From JACDAN01 sp963721345 (GTDB lineage Bacteria; Actinomycetota; Thermoleophilia; Gaiellales; Gaiellaceae), in NCBI GenBank assembly GCA_963721345.1, contig CAVRIT010000002.1, positions 1 through 64,000 of the forward strand: a DNA stretch of 64,000 nt, read 5' to 3'. The notes below the pieces were generated by a model, which saw only the letters and a list, made by a program, of their open reading frames with translations, had not been told where the DNA came from and ran no database searches. The position numbers and the translations under genes are program-made. Positions 41,181 to 49,581 of the stretch are shown here, piece after piece; position 1 is the stretch's first letter, and every line of letters starts with the position of its first letter.

Positions 41181-42043
41181 AAGCGGTGGTCGTCGGGGCG
41201 GGGGCGTGGGGCACGGTCTTCGCCGGCCTCCTGCGCGACCGCGGTCACCAGGTGACGCTGCGCGGCAGAGATCGCAAGCGGTCGGACTTTCGGGGCGCCG
41301 ATCTCGTCGTCGTCGCCGTTCCCAGCCGCTCGTTCGGGAAGGTCGTCGATTCGCTGCCCGGGTCCGCGCCGCTCCTCAGCCTCACCAAGGGCCTCGATCC
41401 GGACACCGGCGGGCGGCTTTCCAGCCGGGTCAAGGGGAGGTTGTTCGCGATGCTCTCGGGCCCGAACATCGCTCAGGAGATCGCGGCCGGATTCCCTGCC
41501 GCAGCCGTGATCGCGAGCGAGAGCGAGAGGCTGGCGCTCGAGCTGCAACACGCGATCAACTCGCCGACCTTCCGCGTCTACGTGAACTCGGACCCGGCAG
41601 GTGTCGAGCTGGCTGCGGCTGCCAAGAACGTGATCGCGCTCGCCGCGGGAGCGATGGACGGGCTCGGGCTCGGCACCAACGCGAAGGCCGCGCTGATCAC
41701 GCTCGGCCTCGCCGACATGCGGCGCCTCGGCGTCGCCACCGGCGCTCGCGCGGAGACCTTCGCGGGGCTGGCCGGGACGGGCGACGTGCTCGTCACGTGC
41801 TGGAGCCGGCACAGCCGCAACCGGCGCGCCGGCGCGCTGATGGCTCGCGGCGCGACGCCGCAGGACGCGCTCCGCAAGCTCGGGACGGTGGAGGGGCTGA
41901 CGACAGCGCCGATCCTCCTCGAGCTCTCCCACAGCCTGGGGATCGAGCTCCCGATCACGACCGGGATCGTGGACGCGCTCGAGGGGCGCCCGATCGGACA
42001 CGTGATCGCCGATTTCATGCGTCGTCCGCCGACGGGCGAATGA
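41177..42043 (+). CDS. gpsA: Glycerol-3-phosphate dehydrogenase [NAD(P)+], compact form
   Basis: A 288-residue GpsA. The start VVVGAGAWGTVFAGLLRDRGHQVTLRGRD is the dinucleotide-binding fold; LSLTKGLDPDTG, LSGPNIAQEIAAGFPAAAVIAS, the catalytic-lysine segment AAAAKNVIALAAGAMDGLGLGTNAKAALITLGLADM, and GLAGTGDVLVTCWSRHSRNRRAG follow. It makes sn-glycerol-3-phosphate for phospholipids, consistent with plsC nearby. About 40 residues shorter than usual because the segment between the first strand and VVVAVP is reduced. GTG 41177 overlaps the der stop. Confidence 0.93.
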   Translation: MKAVVVGAGAWGTVFAGLLRDRGHQVTLRGRDRKRSDFRGADLVVVAVPSRSFGKVVDSLPGSAPLLSLTKGLDPDTGGRLSSRVKGRLFAMLSGPNIAQEIAAGFPAAAVIASESERLALELQHAINSPTFRVYVNSDPAGVELAAAAKNVIALAAGAMDGLGLGTNAKAALITLGLADMRRLGVATGARAETFAGLAGTGDVLVTCWSRHSRNRRAGALMARGATPQDALRKLGTVEGLTTAPILLELSHSLGIELPITTGIVDALEGRPIGHVIADFMRRPPTGE

Positions 42044-42063
42044 CCGTGACTACGATGGCTGGG

Positions 42064-43534
42064 ATGCGCGCCGTCGTCGTTACCGTGCTCGTTTCGCTCG
42101 CTGTCGTCGCCGGCGGCTGCGGCGGGAGCCAGGCGGGCGCGACCGACAGCGCCGCCACGCACCTGAAGCCCGGCGCGCTCGTCTACTGGGAGACGGTCAG
42201 CGACCCCGACTCCGAGCAGTGGGAGCAGGTCGAGGGGCTCCTGCGACGTTTCCCCGACGGCGAGAAGTGGCTCCGGATGCTGCGCGAGGAGCTCGAGCAG
42301 GAGGCCGAGGGGACGGTCACGTGGCCGGAGATCAGGGAGGCGCTCGGCGACCAGGTCGTCGTCGCTGCGTACCTCGATTCGGCGGACGCCGACCCCGCGG
42401 TCGTCGGATTGACGAACCCCGCGGACACGGGCAAGACCACCGAGGTCATCCGCAAGCTCAACGAGGCAGACTCGGACGGCAAGGACCAGATCGTGAGCCG
42501 CGTCGTCGACGACTGGGTCGTGCTCTCCGACAAGGAGGCGTCGATCGACGCAGCGCTGGCCGCGGACGGGCAGCGCGCTCTCGGCGACGAGGAGAGCTTC
42601 ACGTCAGGGCTCGCGGAGCTCCCGGAGGACTCGCTGAGCCGCGTCTACGTGGACGTGGCGAACGCCGTCGAGCGCTTGGGACCAAAACATCGGCGGCGAG
42701 GAGCGGGACATCCTCGAGTCCTTCGGCCTCGACGAGATCGACTTCGCCGGAGCCTGGGCCCGTGCTGAGGACGGCGGCGCGAACATTGCGGCGGTCGCCG
42801 AGGGCGGCTCGCTCGACCGCATCTTCGGCACGGGTGACCCCTTCACCTCGAAGCTCCTCGAGCGTGTCCCGGACGACGCGTTCGCCTTCGTCACCTTCCG
42901 CGGCGACGCCGCCACGCAGCAGCTCGACAAGCTGAAGGGCAACGCGCTCTATCGCATGGCCGCGCGGGAGTTCGAGGAGTTCCTCGGCGTGACCATCGAC
43001 GACCTGGCGGCCGTCTTGGAAGGAGAGGTCGCGTTCTACGCGCGTCGTGGCGTGCCGTTTCCGGAGTTCACGCTCCTGATCGACGCCGACGATCCCGAGG
43101 CTGCGCGGGCGACGGTGGATCGTGTTCTGCGCGCCGCTGCGCGGCGCCTCGAGGGCGAGGTGACCGAGAACGGAGGCGTCACGACCGCCGACTTCGGCCC
43201 CATCAGGGTCAACCTGGCCGCGTCGGACGACCTGATCGTCCTGACGACGTCACGAACCGGCATCGGGGATCTCGAGGCGAGCGGCGACAAGCTGCCCGAC
43301 GACGACGCGTTCAAGAGCGCACTCGACGCGGCCGACACCCCGGACGCATACACGGGCCTGGCGTGGGTCGACCTCGCCGAGGCGATCGAGCTGGCGCTCG
43401 GCTTCGCCGAGGCGTCGGACGAAGGCCTCCCGGCGGAGGTCAGGCGGAACCTCCAGCCGCTGAAGTCGTTCGTCGCCTGGGGCACAGGCGACGCGGGCTC
43501 CGCCGAAGTCCGAGCGTTCCTGGGAATCGATTAG
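42064..43534 (+). CDS. DUF3352-like secreted lipoprotein, one apparent +1 frameshift
   Basis: A secreted lipoprotein: MRAVVVTVLVSLAVVAGGCGGSQ with lipobox around Cys 19. The body has repeated two-layer units (GALVYWETVSDPDSEQWEQVEGLLRRFPDGEKWLRMLREEL; LGDQVVVAAYLDSADADPAVVGLTNP; later EGEVAFYARRGVPFPEFTLLIDADDPEAARATVDRVLRA), typical of DUF3352 proteins. An extra G in the run at 42678-42680 breaks the frame; removing one base gives ERLDQNIGGEERDILESFGLDEIDFAGAWA. TACGAT at 42051-42056 is 7 bases before ATG 42064. Function unknown. Confidence 0.78.
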
Positions 43535-43547
43535 CCTTCCCGGCCGC

Positions 43548-44801
43548 ATGGCAGCGCGCGACTTCCTCTTCACCTCCGAGTCCGTCACCGAGGGACACCC
43601 CGACAAGATCGCCGACCAGGTCTCCGACACGGTCCTCGACGCCGTCCTCGAGGACGACCCGCATGGGCGCGTCGCCTGCGAGACGCTGATCACCACCGGC
43701 CTCGTCGTCGTGGCCGGGGAGATCTCCACAGAGACCTACGTCGACATTTCGCGCCTGGCTCGCGACAAGATCGCCGAGATCGGCTACACGCACTCGGAGT
43801 GGGGGTTCGACGCGCATACCTGCGGCGTGATCGTGGCGCTCGACGAGCAGTCGCCGGACATCGCGCAGGGCGTCGACCAGGCGTACGAGGTGCAGCACGA
43901 CCCCGACGACGACGATCCGCTCGACCGGGTCGGCGCCGGCGACCAGGGGATGATGTTCGGCTACGCGACGAAGGAGACGCCGGAGCTGATGCCGCTCCCG
44001 ATCATGCTCGCGCACAAAATCGCGCGGCGGCTCGCCGGGGTGCGGAAGTCGGAGCAGCTGAAGTACCTGCGCCCCGACGGCAAGGCCCAGGTGACGGTGC
44101 GCTACGAGGTCGACGAGCACGATCGCCAGGTGCCTGTCGAGATCGTGCGCCTCCTCGTCTCGACGCAGCACGCCGAGAACGTCGACGCGGACACGATCAA
44201 GGAGGACATCGTCGAGCACGTCCTCCACCCGATCCTCGACCCGCGCCTGTACGACGAGCGCCGGCTCTACGACGACCGCGACTTCGTCTACGTCAATCCG
44301 ACCGGCAAGTTCGTCCTCGGGGGGCCGATGGGCGACACGGGCCTCACCGGGCGAAAGATCATCGTCGACACCTACGGCGGCGCGGCACGCCACGGCGGCG
44401 GCGCGTTCTCCGGCAAGGATCCGACAAAGGTCGACCGATCGGCGGCGTACGCCGCGCGGTACGTGGCGAAGAACGTCGTCGCGGCTGATCTCGCCGAGCG
44501 GTGCGAGGTGAACGTGGCGTACGCGATCGGCGTCGCCCACCCGGTCTCGATCGCGGTGCGGACCTTCGGGACCGAGCAGATTCCCGTCACGAAGATCGAG
44601 GAGCTCGTCCGCGAGCACTTCGACCTGCGTCCCGCTGCGATCCTCCGCGACCTCGACCTCAAGCGGCCGATCTATGCCAAGACTGCGGCCTACGGCCACT
44701 TCGGTCGAGACGAGCACGACTTCACCTGGGAGCGGACGGACAAGGCGGACGCGCTGCGGGCGGCGGCCGGCATCGGCGCCGCTGAGAAGGCTCCCGCCTA
44801 G
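43548..44801 (+). CDS. metK: S-adenosylmethionine synthetase
   Basis: A 417-residue MetK forming SAM from methionine and ATP. Motifs are FTSESVTEGHPDKIADQVSD at the N-terminus, the ATP-binding GAGDQGMMFGYATKETPELMPLPI near 141, the flexible-loop GGGAFSGKDPTKVDRSAAYAARYVAKN near 285, and TYGGAARHGGGAFSG. Near-complete match to the family in order and length. Only 13 bases separate it from the preceding gene, too little for a SAM riboswitch. Confidence 0.97.
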   Translation: MAARDFLFTSESVTEGHPDKIADQVSDTVLDAVLEDDPHGRVACETLITTGLVVVAGEISTETYVDISRLARDKIAEIGYTHSEWGFDAHTCGVIVALDEQSPDIAQGVDQAYEVQHDPDDDDPLDRVGAGDQGMMFGYATKETPELMPLPIMLAHKIARRLAGVRKSEQLKYLRPDGKAQVTVRYEVDEHDRQVPVEIVRLLVSTQHAENVDADTIKEDIVEHVLHPILDPRLYDERRLYDDRDFVYVNPTGKFVLGGPMGDTGLTGRKIIVDTYGGAARHGGGAFSGKDPTKVDRSAAYAARYVAKNVVAADLAERCEVNVAYAIGVAHPVSIAVRTFGTEQIPVTKIEELVREHFDLRPAAILRDLDLKRPIYAKTAAYGHFGRDEHDFTWERTDKADALRAAAGIGAAEKAPA

Positions 44802-44836
44802 CAGGAACTCCTCGGCGCGCTGCGAACCCTGCGCGC

Positions 44837-44932
44837 ATGAGCAAGCAGGCTGCACTCGCCGTGTTGCTGCGCAACCGCGGCGAGATCGACGCCGCGCTTC
44901 TGGCGCGGTTGCTCGCGGTTACGAAGTCGTGA
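44837..44932 (+). CDS. Possible small peptide gene (31 residues)
   Basis: ATG 44837 to TGA 44930-44932 reads MSKQAALAVLLRNRGEID and then AALLARLLAVTKS. Helical and amphipathic. It lies between metK and the first structured repeat. No strong -10 or ribosome site is seen directly upstream, so it may be chance. Otherwise 44802-44931 shows nothing recognisable. Confidence 0.25.
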   Translation: MSKQAALAVLLRNRGEIDAALLARLLAVTKS

Positions 44933-44990
44933 CAATGCCTCAACCCACCCTCAAGGGGGTCTGACCCCTCGAGGTTGGTCGAGGGTTACG
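44932..44990. repeat. Structured direct repeat, copy 1
   Basis: About 58 bases shared with 45111-45168: a run of the form CTCAACC-ACCCTCAAGGGG-TCTGA-CCCCTCGAG, then GGTCGAGGGTTACG. Inner arms GGGGTC-T-GACCCC (44956-44968) and outer CCCTC/GAGGG (44948-44952/44981-44985) make a two-stem structure, as in REP-type elements. Confidence 0.6.
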
Positions 44991-45110
44991 CAGGTCGGAC
45001 AGGGAAAGCCCTGGAAGTGAGGTTGTTCCGCCCCAGGGACTCCCCTTCGTGACCGCGGCGAATGGGCCCGGAGTGCGCGCCTTCGGTGACATTCTGTGCA
45101 CGACCCGGTG

Positions 45111-45168
45111 ACGATGTCTCAACCAACCCTCAAGGGGTCTGACCCCTCGAGAGCGGTCGAGGGTTACG
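45111..45168. repeat. Structured direct repeat, copy 2
   Basis: Second copy, 179 bases downstream of the first in the same orientation. Inner arms AGGGGTC-T-GACCCCT (45133-45147), outer arms AACCCTC (45125-45131) and GAGGGTT (45159-45165). The minus-strand stop codon of the DtxR-family gene (45164-45166) lies in its last bases, so it may also end that transcript. Between the copies a small hairpin CAGGG-AAAG-CCCTG occurs. Confidence 0.6.
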
Positions 45169-45847
45169 AGGGCCTGACGAAGAGCCCCGCGGCGGCCTTC
45201 TCGGCCACCTGCTCCTCGCGGCCGTCGAGCTTCACGCGAAAGCTCCCTGCTGCGTGGTCTGCCGCCGTGAGCTCGATCTCGCGTCCGGGCTCCAAGCCCT
45301 GGTCGTAGAACCAGTGCAGCAGGTCGCCGTCGTGCTCCGCGAGACGCACGATCGTCGCCGTATGGCCCTCGCCCAGCTCGGCCAGGGCAACCAGCTCGTC
45401 GTTCTCCGCCTGCTCGACCTCCGGGTCGACCGGCCAGCCGTGCGGGCAGCGATCCGGGTTTCCGAGCTTCACCGCGATGCGCTCGACCATCTCGTCGTTG
45501 AATGCGTCGCCCAGCACGTCGGCGTGGACGTGCGCCTCGGCCGCCGAGTAGCCCATGAAGTCGGTGAGCAACCGCTCGATCAAGCGGTGCTTGCGGACGA
45601 CGCGCTCGGCCCGCTCGCGACCCGAGGCGGTGAGCACCGCCTCCTTGTGCTCCCCGCGTTCGATCAGTCCGTCCGTCTCGAGGCGCTTCAGCATCTCGCC
45701 CGCCGACGCGCGGGAGACGTCGAGCATCTCCGCGACGCGCGTGGAGAGCGTGGGGGAGCCGGCGCTCAGCGGCCGGTACTCCCCGATCGGGAACGCAAGG
45801 AAGTAGATCGTCTCGAGGTACTCGTCGACGGAGTGTCCCTGCGCCAC
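45164..45847 (-). CDS. DtxR/IdeR-family metal-dependent transcriptional repressor
   Basis: A 227-residue regulator. The winged helix is VDEYLETIYFLAFPIGEYRPL...STRVAEMLDVSRASAGEMLKRLETDGLIERGEHKEAVLTASG (residues 7-75). The dimerisation and metal-binding domain has RKHRLIERLLTDFMGYSAAEAHVHADVLGDAFNDEMVERIAVKLGNPDRCPHGWPV with His, Glu, Asp and Cys ligands, and a C-terminal FeoA/SH3-like domain follows (EGHTATIVRLAEHDGDLLHWFYDQGLEPGREIELTAAD). It is encoded directly after the iron-type ABC permease on the same strand, and two DtxR-like boxes precede the transporter genes, so it probably represses them when metal-loaded. Confidence 0.93.
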   Translation of the reverse strand: MAQGHSVDEYLETIYFLAFPIGEYRPLSAGSPTLSTRVAEMLDVSRASAGEMLKRLETDGLIERGEHKEAVLTASGRERAERVVRKHRLIERLLTDFMGYSAAEAHVHADVLGDAFNDEMVERIAVKLGNPDRCPHGWPVDPEVEQAENDELVALAELGEGHTATIVRLAEHDGDLLHWFYDQGLEPGREIELTAADHAAGSFRVKLDGREEQVAEKAAAGLFVRPS

Positions 45848-45856
45848 GGAGCAAGC

Positions 45857-47455
45857 CTACCCGGGAGGCCCTGGGTCCGATCCCGAGCGAACGGAGAGCA
45901 GATAGACGAACGGCGCGGACACCGCGATCAGCAAGAGCGCGGGTAGCGCCGCGCGTGAGTAGGCGGCGACCGAGGTGTACTTCCAGATCTCCGTTGCCAG
46001 AGTCTCGAAGCCGATCGGGCGCAGCAGGAGCGTCGCCGGCAGCTCCTTCATCGTGCTGAGGAAGACGAGCGCGGCGCCGGCGAGCAAGCCCGGCGCGGCG
46101 AGCGGCGCGGTCACGCGTGCGAACACCGCGGACGGCCTGCGTCCAAGCCCCCGCGCGGCTTCCTCGAGCTTCGGGCTGACTCTTGCGAGCCCGGAGTGGG
46201 AGCCCGCGAGTGCCTGCGGGAAGAAGCGCACGACGTAGGCGAAGACGAGCAGCGCGGTCGTCTGATACGCCCACCCCGCGTAATTCGCGCCGAAGAAGAC
46301 GAGCGAGAGGGCGATGACGATTCCGGGCAGCGCGTTGCCCGCGTACGACAGGCGTTCGAGCGCGACCGTCCACGGGCGCGGATAGCGAACGGCCAGCAAG
46401 GCGACCGGCACGGTGGCCGCAACCGCCACGACAGCGGCGACGGCCGAGACCGTCGCGGAGTTGACCGCCGGCTGCCAGCTCCACTCGATCCCACCCGGCC
46501 GCGAGAACGCGCGCGCCGCCCAGTAGACGAGCACGGTCACCGGTACGACCAGGCCGAGCCCGACCGCTAGCGAGCAGAAGCCGAGCGCCGGCCAGCGCCA
46601 GCGCCCGAGCTGCACGGGCCGCGGGTGGCGCGCGGCGCCCGTCCCGGTTCGCCGGTAGCGCGCCGTCACCCGGCCGCGCACCCTCAACTCGAGCGCGAGG
46701 ACGACCACCGTGAGCGCAATCAGGACGAGTGCGAGGACGGCCGCCGGCGCCCGGTCGAAGAGCGAGCGGTACTGGAGGTAGATCGCCCGGGTCAGCGAGT
46801 CGTACTGCATCAGCGCGACGGCGCCGAAGTCCGACAACACGTAGAGCGCGACGAGCAGGGCGCCAGCGCCGAGCGACGGCCGGAGAACGGGCAGCGTGAC
46901 GCGCCGGAACACGCCGAGTCCGCTCTGGCCCAGTCCCCGCGCCGCGTCTTCGAGTGCCGGATCGAGCGACCGGAGCGCCGCGACGGCGAGCAGGTAGACG
47001 AAGGGGTAGGTCGAGAGGCTCAGCGCGAGCCACGCTCCCGGGAGGCCGTACACCTCGGGCACACGCTCGACGCCGAGCGGCTCGAGCAGCCGCTGCAGAA
47101 GTCCCCGGGGCCCGAACGCAGCGAGCAAGGCTAGGGCCGCGACGTAGCTCGGCACGACGAGCGGCAGGGCCGCGAGCGTCGCCCAGGCCTTCCGTCCCGG
47201 AAGATCGCTGCGAACGACGAGCCATGCGAGCGGGACGCCGAGGGCCAGCGCCGTCGCGGTCACGAGGACGACGAGGACGACGGTGTCGGAGACGACCCGC
47301 CAGAGCGTCTCGGACAGCAGCACCTCCCACGCGTCGCCGGACGCGGCGCGCAGGATCAGGTAGGCGACGGGAAGGGTCAGCAGCGCGACGACCGCAAGCC
47401 CGGCCGCCGCCAGCGCGACGGGCGGCCGGGGCCTGCGCGTCGCCGCGGGGCTCAC
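45857..47455 (-). CDS. Iron(III)-type ABC transporter permease
   Basis: A 532-residue fused double permease with about 12 membrane helices and two EAA-type loops: LEDAARGLGQSGLGVFRRVTLPVLRPSLGAGALLVALYVLSDFGAVALMQYDS in the first half and LEEAARGLGRRPSAVFARVTAPLAAPGLLAGAALVFLSTMKELPATLLLRP in the second. This is the FbpB/SfuB layout. It should pair with the binding protein and ATPase encoded just upstream. GTG 47455 overlaps the binding-protein stop; the DtxR-family gene follows 9 bases after its stop. Confidence 0.93.
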   Translation of the reverse strand: MSPAATRRPRPPVALAAAGLAVVALLTLPVAYLILRAASGDAWEVLLSETLWRVVSDTVVLVVLVTATALALGVPLAWLVVRSDLPGRKAWATLAALPLVVPSYVAALALLAAFGPRGLLQRLLEPLGVERVPEVYGLPGAWLALSLSTYPFVYLLAVAALRSLDPALEDAARGLGQSGLGVFRRVTLPVLRPSLGAGALLVALYVLSDFGAVALMQYDSLTRAIYLQYRSLFDRAPAAVLALVLIALTVVVLALELRVRGRVTARYRRTGTGAARHPRPVQLGRWRWPALGFCSLAVGLGLVVPVTVLVYWAARAFSRPGGIEWSWQPAVNSATVSAVAAVVAVAATVPVALLAVRYPRPWTVALERLSYAGNALPGIVIALSLVFFGANYAGWAYQTTALLVFAYVVRFFPQALAGSHSGLARVSPKLEEAARGLGRRPSAVFARVTAPLAAPGLLAGAALVFLSTMKELPATLLLRPIGFETLATEIWKYTSVAAYSRAALPALLLIAVSAPFVYLLSVRSGSDPGPPG

Positions 47456-48462
47456 GTCGTGAAGCCGACCTCGTTCAGGAGCTGGAGGGTCTTCTCGAGC
47501 TCGGGCCCGAACTGGCTGAGGTCGACGTCGGGCCCCTCGATCTCCTCGAGCGCGGGGAGGCCCTCCTTCGGGTCGACGCCGTCGATCAGCGGGTACTCGG
47601 CCTCCTCGGCCTCGTCGACGTAGAAGCGCTGGCCCTCGTCGGACAGGAGGAACTCCACGAACTCGCGAGCGGCATCCTCGTCGTCGGTCCCGTCCAGGAT
47701 CCCGACGCCCGCCACGCTGACCAGCGCGCCGGGGTCGTCGCCTGCGGCGTAGTGGTTCGCGACGGCGGCCTCCGGGTTCTCTTCCTTCACGAGGTAGAGG
47801 TAGTAGTGGTTCACGAGACCGAGCTGGATCTCGCCCGCCGCGACTGCCTCCACGGTCGGCGTGTTCTTCTCGTACAGCTTCGGGTCGTTGGCCTTCATGC
47901 CCTCGAGCCACGACCTGGTCTTCTCCTCGCCGGCGGTGAGGCGCATCGCGGTGACGAACGCCTGGAACGACGCATTCGTCGGCGGGAAGCCGACCTTGCC
48001 TTTCCACTTCGGGTCGGTGAGCTCGAAGACGGAGTCCGGGACCTCGTCCTCGGACAGCTCCTCCGTGTTGTACGCGATCACGCGGACCCGGCCGCTCGTC
48101 CCGACCCACCGGCCGTCCGGATCGCGGAACCGCTCGTCGACGCGCTCGAGCTGGTCGTCCGACAGCTCGGCAAGCAAGCCCTCCTCCTCGACGGCCCCGA
48201 GCGATCCCGGGTCCTGCGCGAAGAACACGTCGGCCGGGGAGTTGTCGCCCTCCTCGGCGATCGTCGCGGCCAGCTCGGCGCTGTCGCCGTAGCGCACCTC
48301 CGTCTCGATCCCACTCGTAGCCTCGAACTTCTCGATCAGCGGCTCGACGAGCTCTTCCTCGCGGCCCGAGTAGATCGTCAGGGTGCCGCCGGAGCCGCCG
48401 TCGTCACCGCCGCACGCGGCCAGCATGGCTGTCAGGACGGAGAGCAGGACGAGTGCGCGCAT
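47452..48462 (-). CDS. Iron(III)-type ABC transporter substrate-binding lipoprotein
   Basis: A 336-residue FbpA-like binding protein. Lipoprotein signal MRALVLLSVLTAMLAACGGDDG with lipobox LAAC, then LTIYSGREEELVEPLIEKFEATSGIETEVRYGDSAELAATIAEEGDNSPADVFFAQDPGSLG. LVNHYYLYLVK carries the paired tyrosines that bind Fe3+ in this family. ATG 48462 is preferred over the upstream ATG at 48498, because AGGAGA lies 7 bases before it and the operator would fall inside the longer form. Operator at 48498-48515 is just upstream. Confidence 0.92.
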   Translation of the reverse strand: MRALVLLSVLTAMLAACGGDDGGSGGTLTIYSGREEELVEPLIEKFEATSGIETEVRYGDSAELAATIAEEGDNSPADVFFAQDPGSLGAVEEEGLLAELSDDQLERVDERFRDPDGRWVGTSGRVRVIAYNTEELSEDEVPDSVFELTDPKWKGKVGFPPTNASFQAFVTAMRLTAGEEKTRSWLEGMKANDPKLYEKNTPTVEAVAAGEIQLGLVNHYYLYLVKEENPEAAVANHYAAGDDPGALVSVAGVGILDGTDDEDAAREFVEFLLSDEGQRFYVDEAEEAEYPLIDGVDPKEGLPALEEIEGPDVDLSQFGPELEKTLQLLNEVGFTT

Positions 48463-48497
48463 CGATCGTCTCCTTGTCAGGGTCGCCTTACACATCA

Positions 48498-48515
48498 TGT
48501 AAGGGCAACCTTACA
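48498..48515. promoter_or_regulatory. DtxR-family operator box before the binding-protein gene
   Basis: TGTAAGGGCAACCTTACA, arms TGTAAGG/CCTTACA with a four-base centre, between the ATPase and binding-protein genes. A further CCTTACA half-site (48486-48492) makes an overlapping second dyad, which could bind two dimers. An identical-format box lies at 49539-49556. Confidence 0.72.
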
Positions 48516-48519
48516 AAGA

Positions 48520-49539
48520 TCAGCCGAAGACGGCGACGCGACCCTCATGGGCCACGACGTCGACGCGATCGCCGAGCGAGACGCGCTCGGTGGACGGTCG
48601 CTGAGAGACCAGCTGCGTGCCGTCCTCGAGACGAACTCGGTAGAAGACGTCGTGGCCGCGAAACTCCCGGGCGACGACGTGTCCTCGGCCGGCGGGGTCC
48701 GGCCGGAGCTCGAGCAGCTCGGGACGGACGAGCACGTCGACCGGCGCGTGGCCGTTGCCGCACTCGGCGGGAAAGTTGCCGATTGCCGTCTCCACGTAGC
48801 CGCCGGCCAGGTGTCCCGGGACGAAGTTGGCCGCGCCGACGAATGCGGCCGCCCAACGTGTCGCAGGCGCGAAGTAGATCTCCTCGGCGGTGGCCGACTG
48901 GACGATCGTCCCGTCGTGCATCAGCGCGATCCGGTCGGCGAGCGAGAACGCCTCCTCACGCTCGTGCGTCACGAGGATCACGGTGACGTCGGTCTCGCGC
49001 AGGATCCCGCAGAGCTCCGCGCACATCGCCGAGCGCATCAGAGGGTCGATGTTGCTCCAAGGCTCGTCGAGGAGGACGACCGAAGGCCGGGGGGCAAGCG
49101 CGCGGGCCAGCGCGACGCGCTGCTGCTGGCCGCCTGACAGCTCGGCCGGGTAGCGCTCGCCGAGGCCGGCGAGCCCGACGAGCTCGAGCACCTCGTCGAT
49201 GCGCCGTGGCTGCTCGCTGCGAGCCAGGCCGAAGCCGGTGTTCTCGGCCACGGTGAGGTGGGGGAACAGGGCGTAGTCCTGGAACACCATGCCGACGTGC
49301 CGCCGCTCCGGTGGCACCCAGGTCGTCCCCGAGACCTTCCGGCCGGCGATCGCGATCTCACCGCGATCGGGCCGCTCGAAACCGGCGATCAGGCGGAGCA
49401 GCGTCGTCTTGCCGCAGCCGCTCGGCCCGAGCAGTGCCACGAACTCGCCGCGTTCGACGCACAGGTCGGCGCCGTCGACCGCCTGCACCGAGCCGAACCG
49501 CTTGGCGACTTCGTGCGCGCAGACCATTCCGCATTCCAT
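48520..49539 (-). CDS. Iron(III)-type ABC transporter ATP-binding protein
   Basis: A 339-residue ATPase. Walker A LLGPSGCGKTTLL near residue 37, Q-loop VFQDYALFPHLTVAENTGFGL, signature ELSGGQQQRVALARAL, Walker B VVLLDEPWSNID, H-loop VTHEREEAF. The C-terminal TOBE-like region (VRPELLELRPDPAGRGHVV) is typical of FbpC/PotA types. The ATG at 49539 abuts the operator box; ATG 49527 is an alternative. Transcribed toward the binding protein, permease and repressor genes. Confidence 0.92.
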   Translation of the reverse strand: MECGMVCAHEVAKRFGSVQAVDGADLCVERGEFVALLGPSGCGKTTLLRLIAGFERPDRGEIAIAGRKVSGTTWVPPERRHVGMVFQDYALFPHLTVAENTGFGLARSEQPRRIDEVLELVGLAGLGERYPAELSGGQQQRVALARALAPRPSVVLLDEPWSNIDPLMRSAMCAELCGILRETDVTVILVTHEREEAFSLADRIALMHDGTIVQSATAEEIYFAPATRWAAAFVGAANFVPGHLAGGYVETAIGNFPAECGNGHAPVDVLVRPELLELRPDPAGRGHVVAREFRGHDVFYRVRLEDGTQLVSQRPSTERVSLGDRVDVVAHEGRVAVFG

Positions 49540-49556
49540 GTAAGGCGTACCTTACA
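49539..49556. promoter_or_regulatory. DtxR-family operator box before the ATPase gene
   Basis: TGTAAGGCGTACCTTACA, the same arms TGTAAGG/CCTTACA and four-base centre as at 48498-48515. It touches the ATPase start codon and lies 25 bases upstream of the divergent priA start, so it may also affect priA. Confidence 0.72.
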
Positions 49557-49581
49557 AGGTGGCCTCAGTACGCTGGCCGGC

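Noticed and set aside
43535..43547. SAM riboswitch upstream of metK
   Set aside because: Only 13 bases lie between the preceding gene and metK, too few for any known SAM riboswitch.
48463..48498. Longer start of the iron-binding lipoprotein at ATG 48498
   Set aside because: It would add a non-signal N-terminus and place the operator inside the gene; a Shine-Dalgarno sequence lies before ATG 48462.
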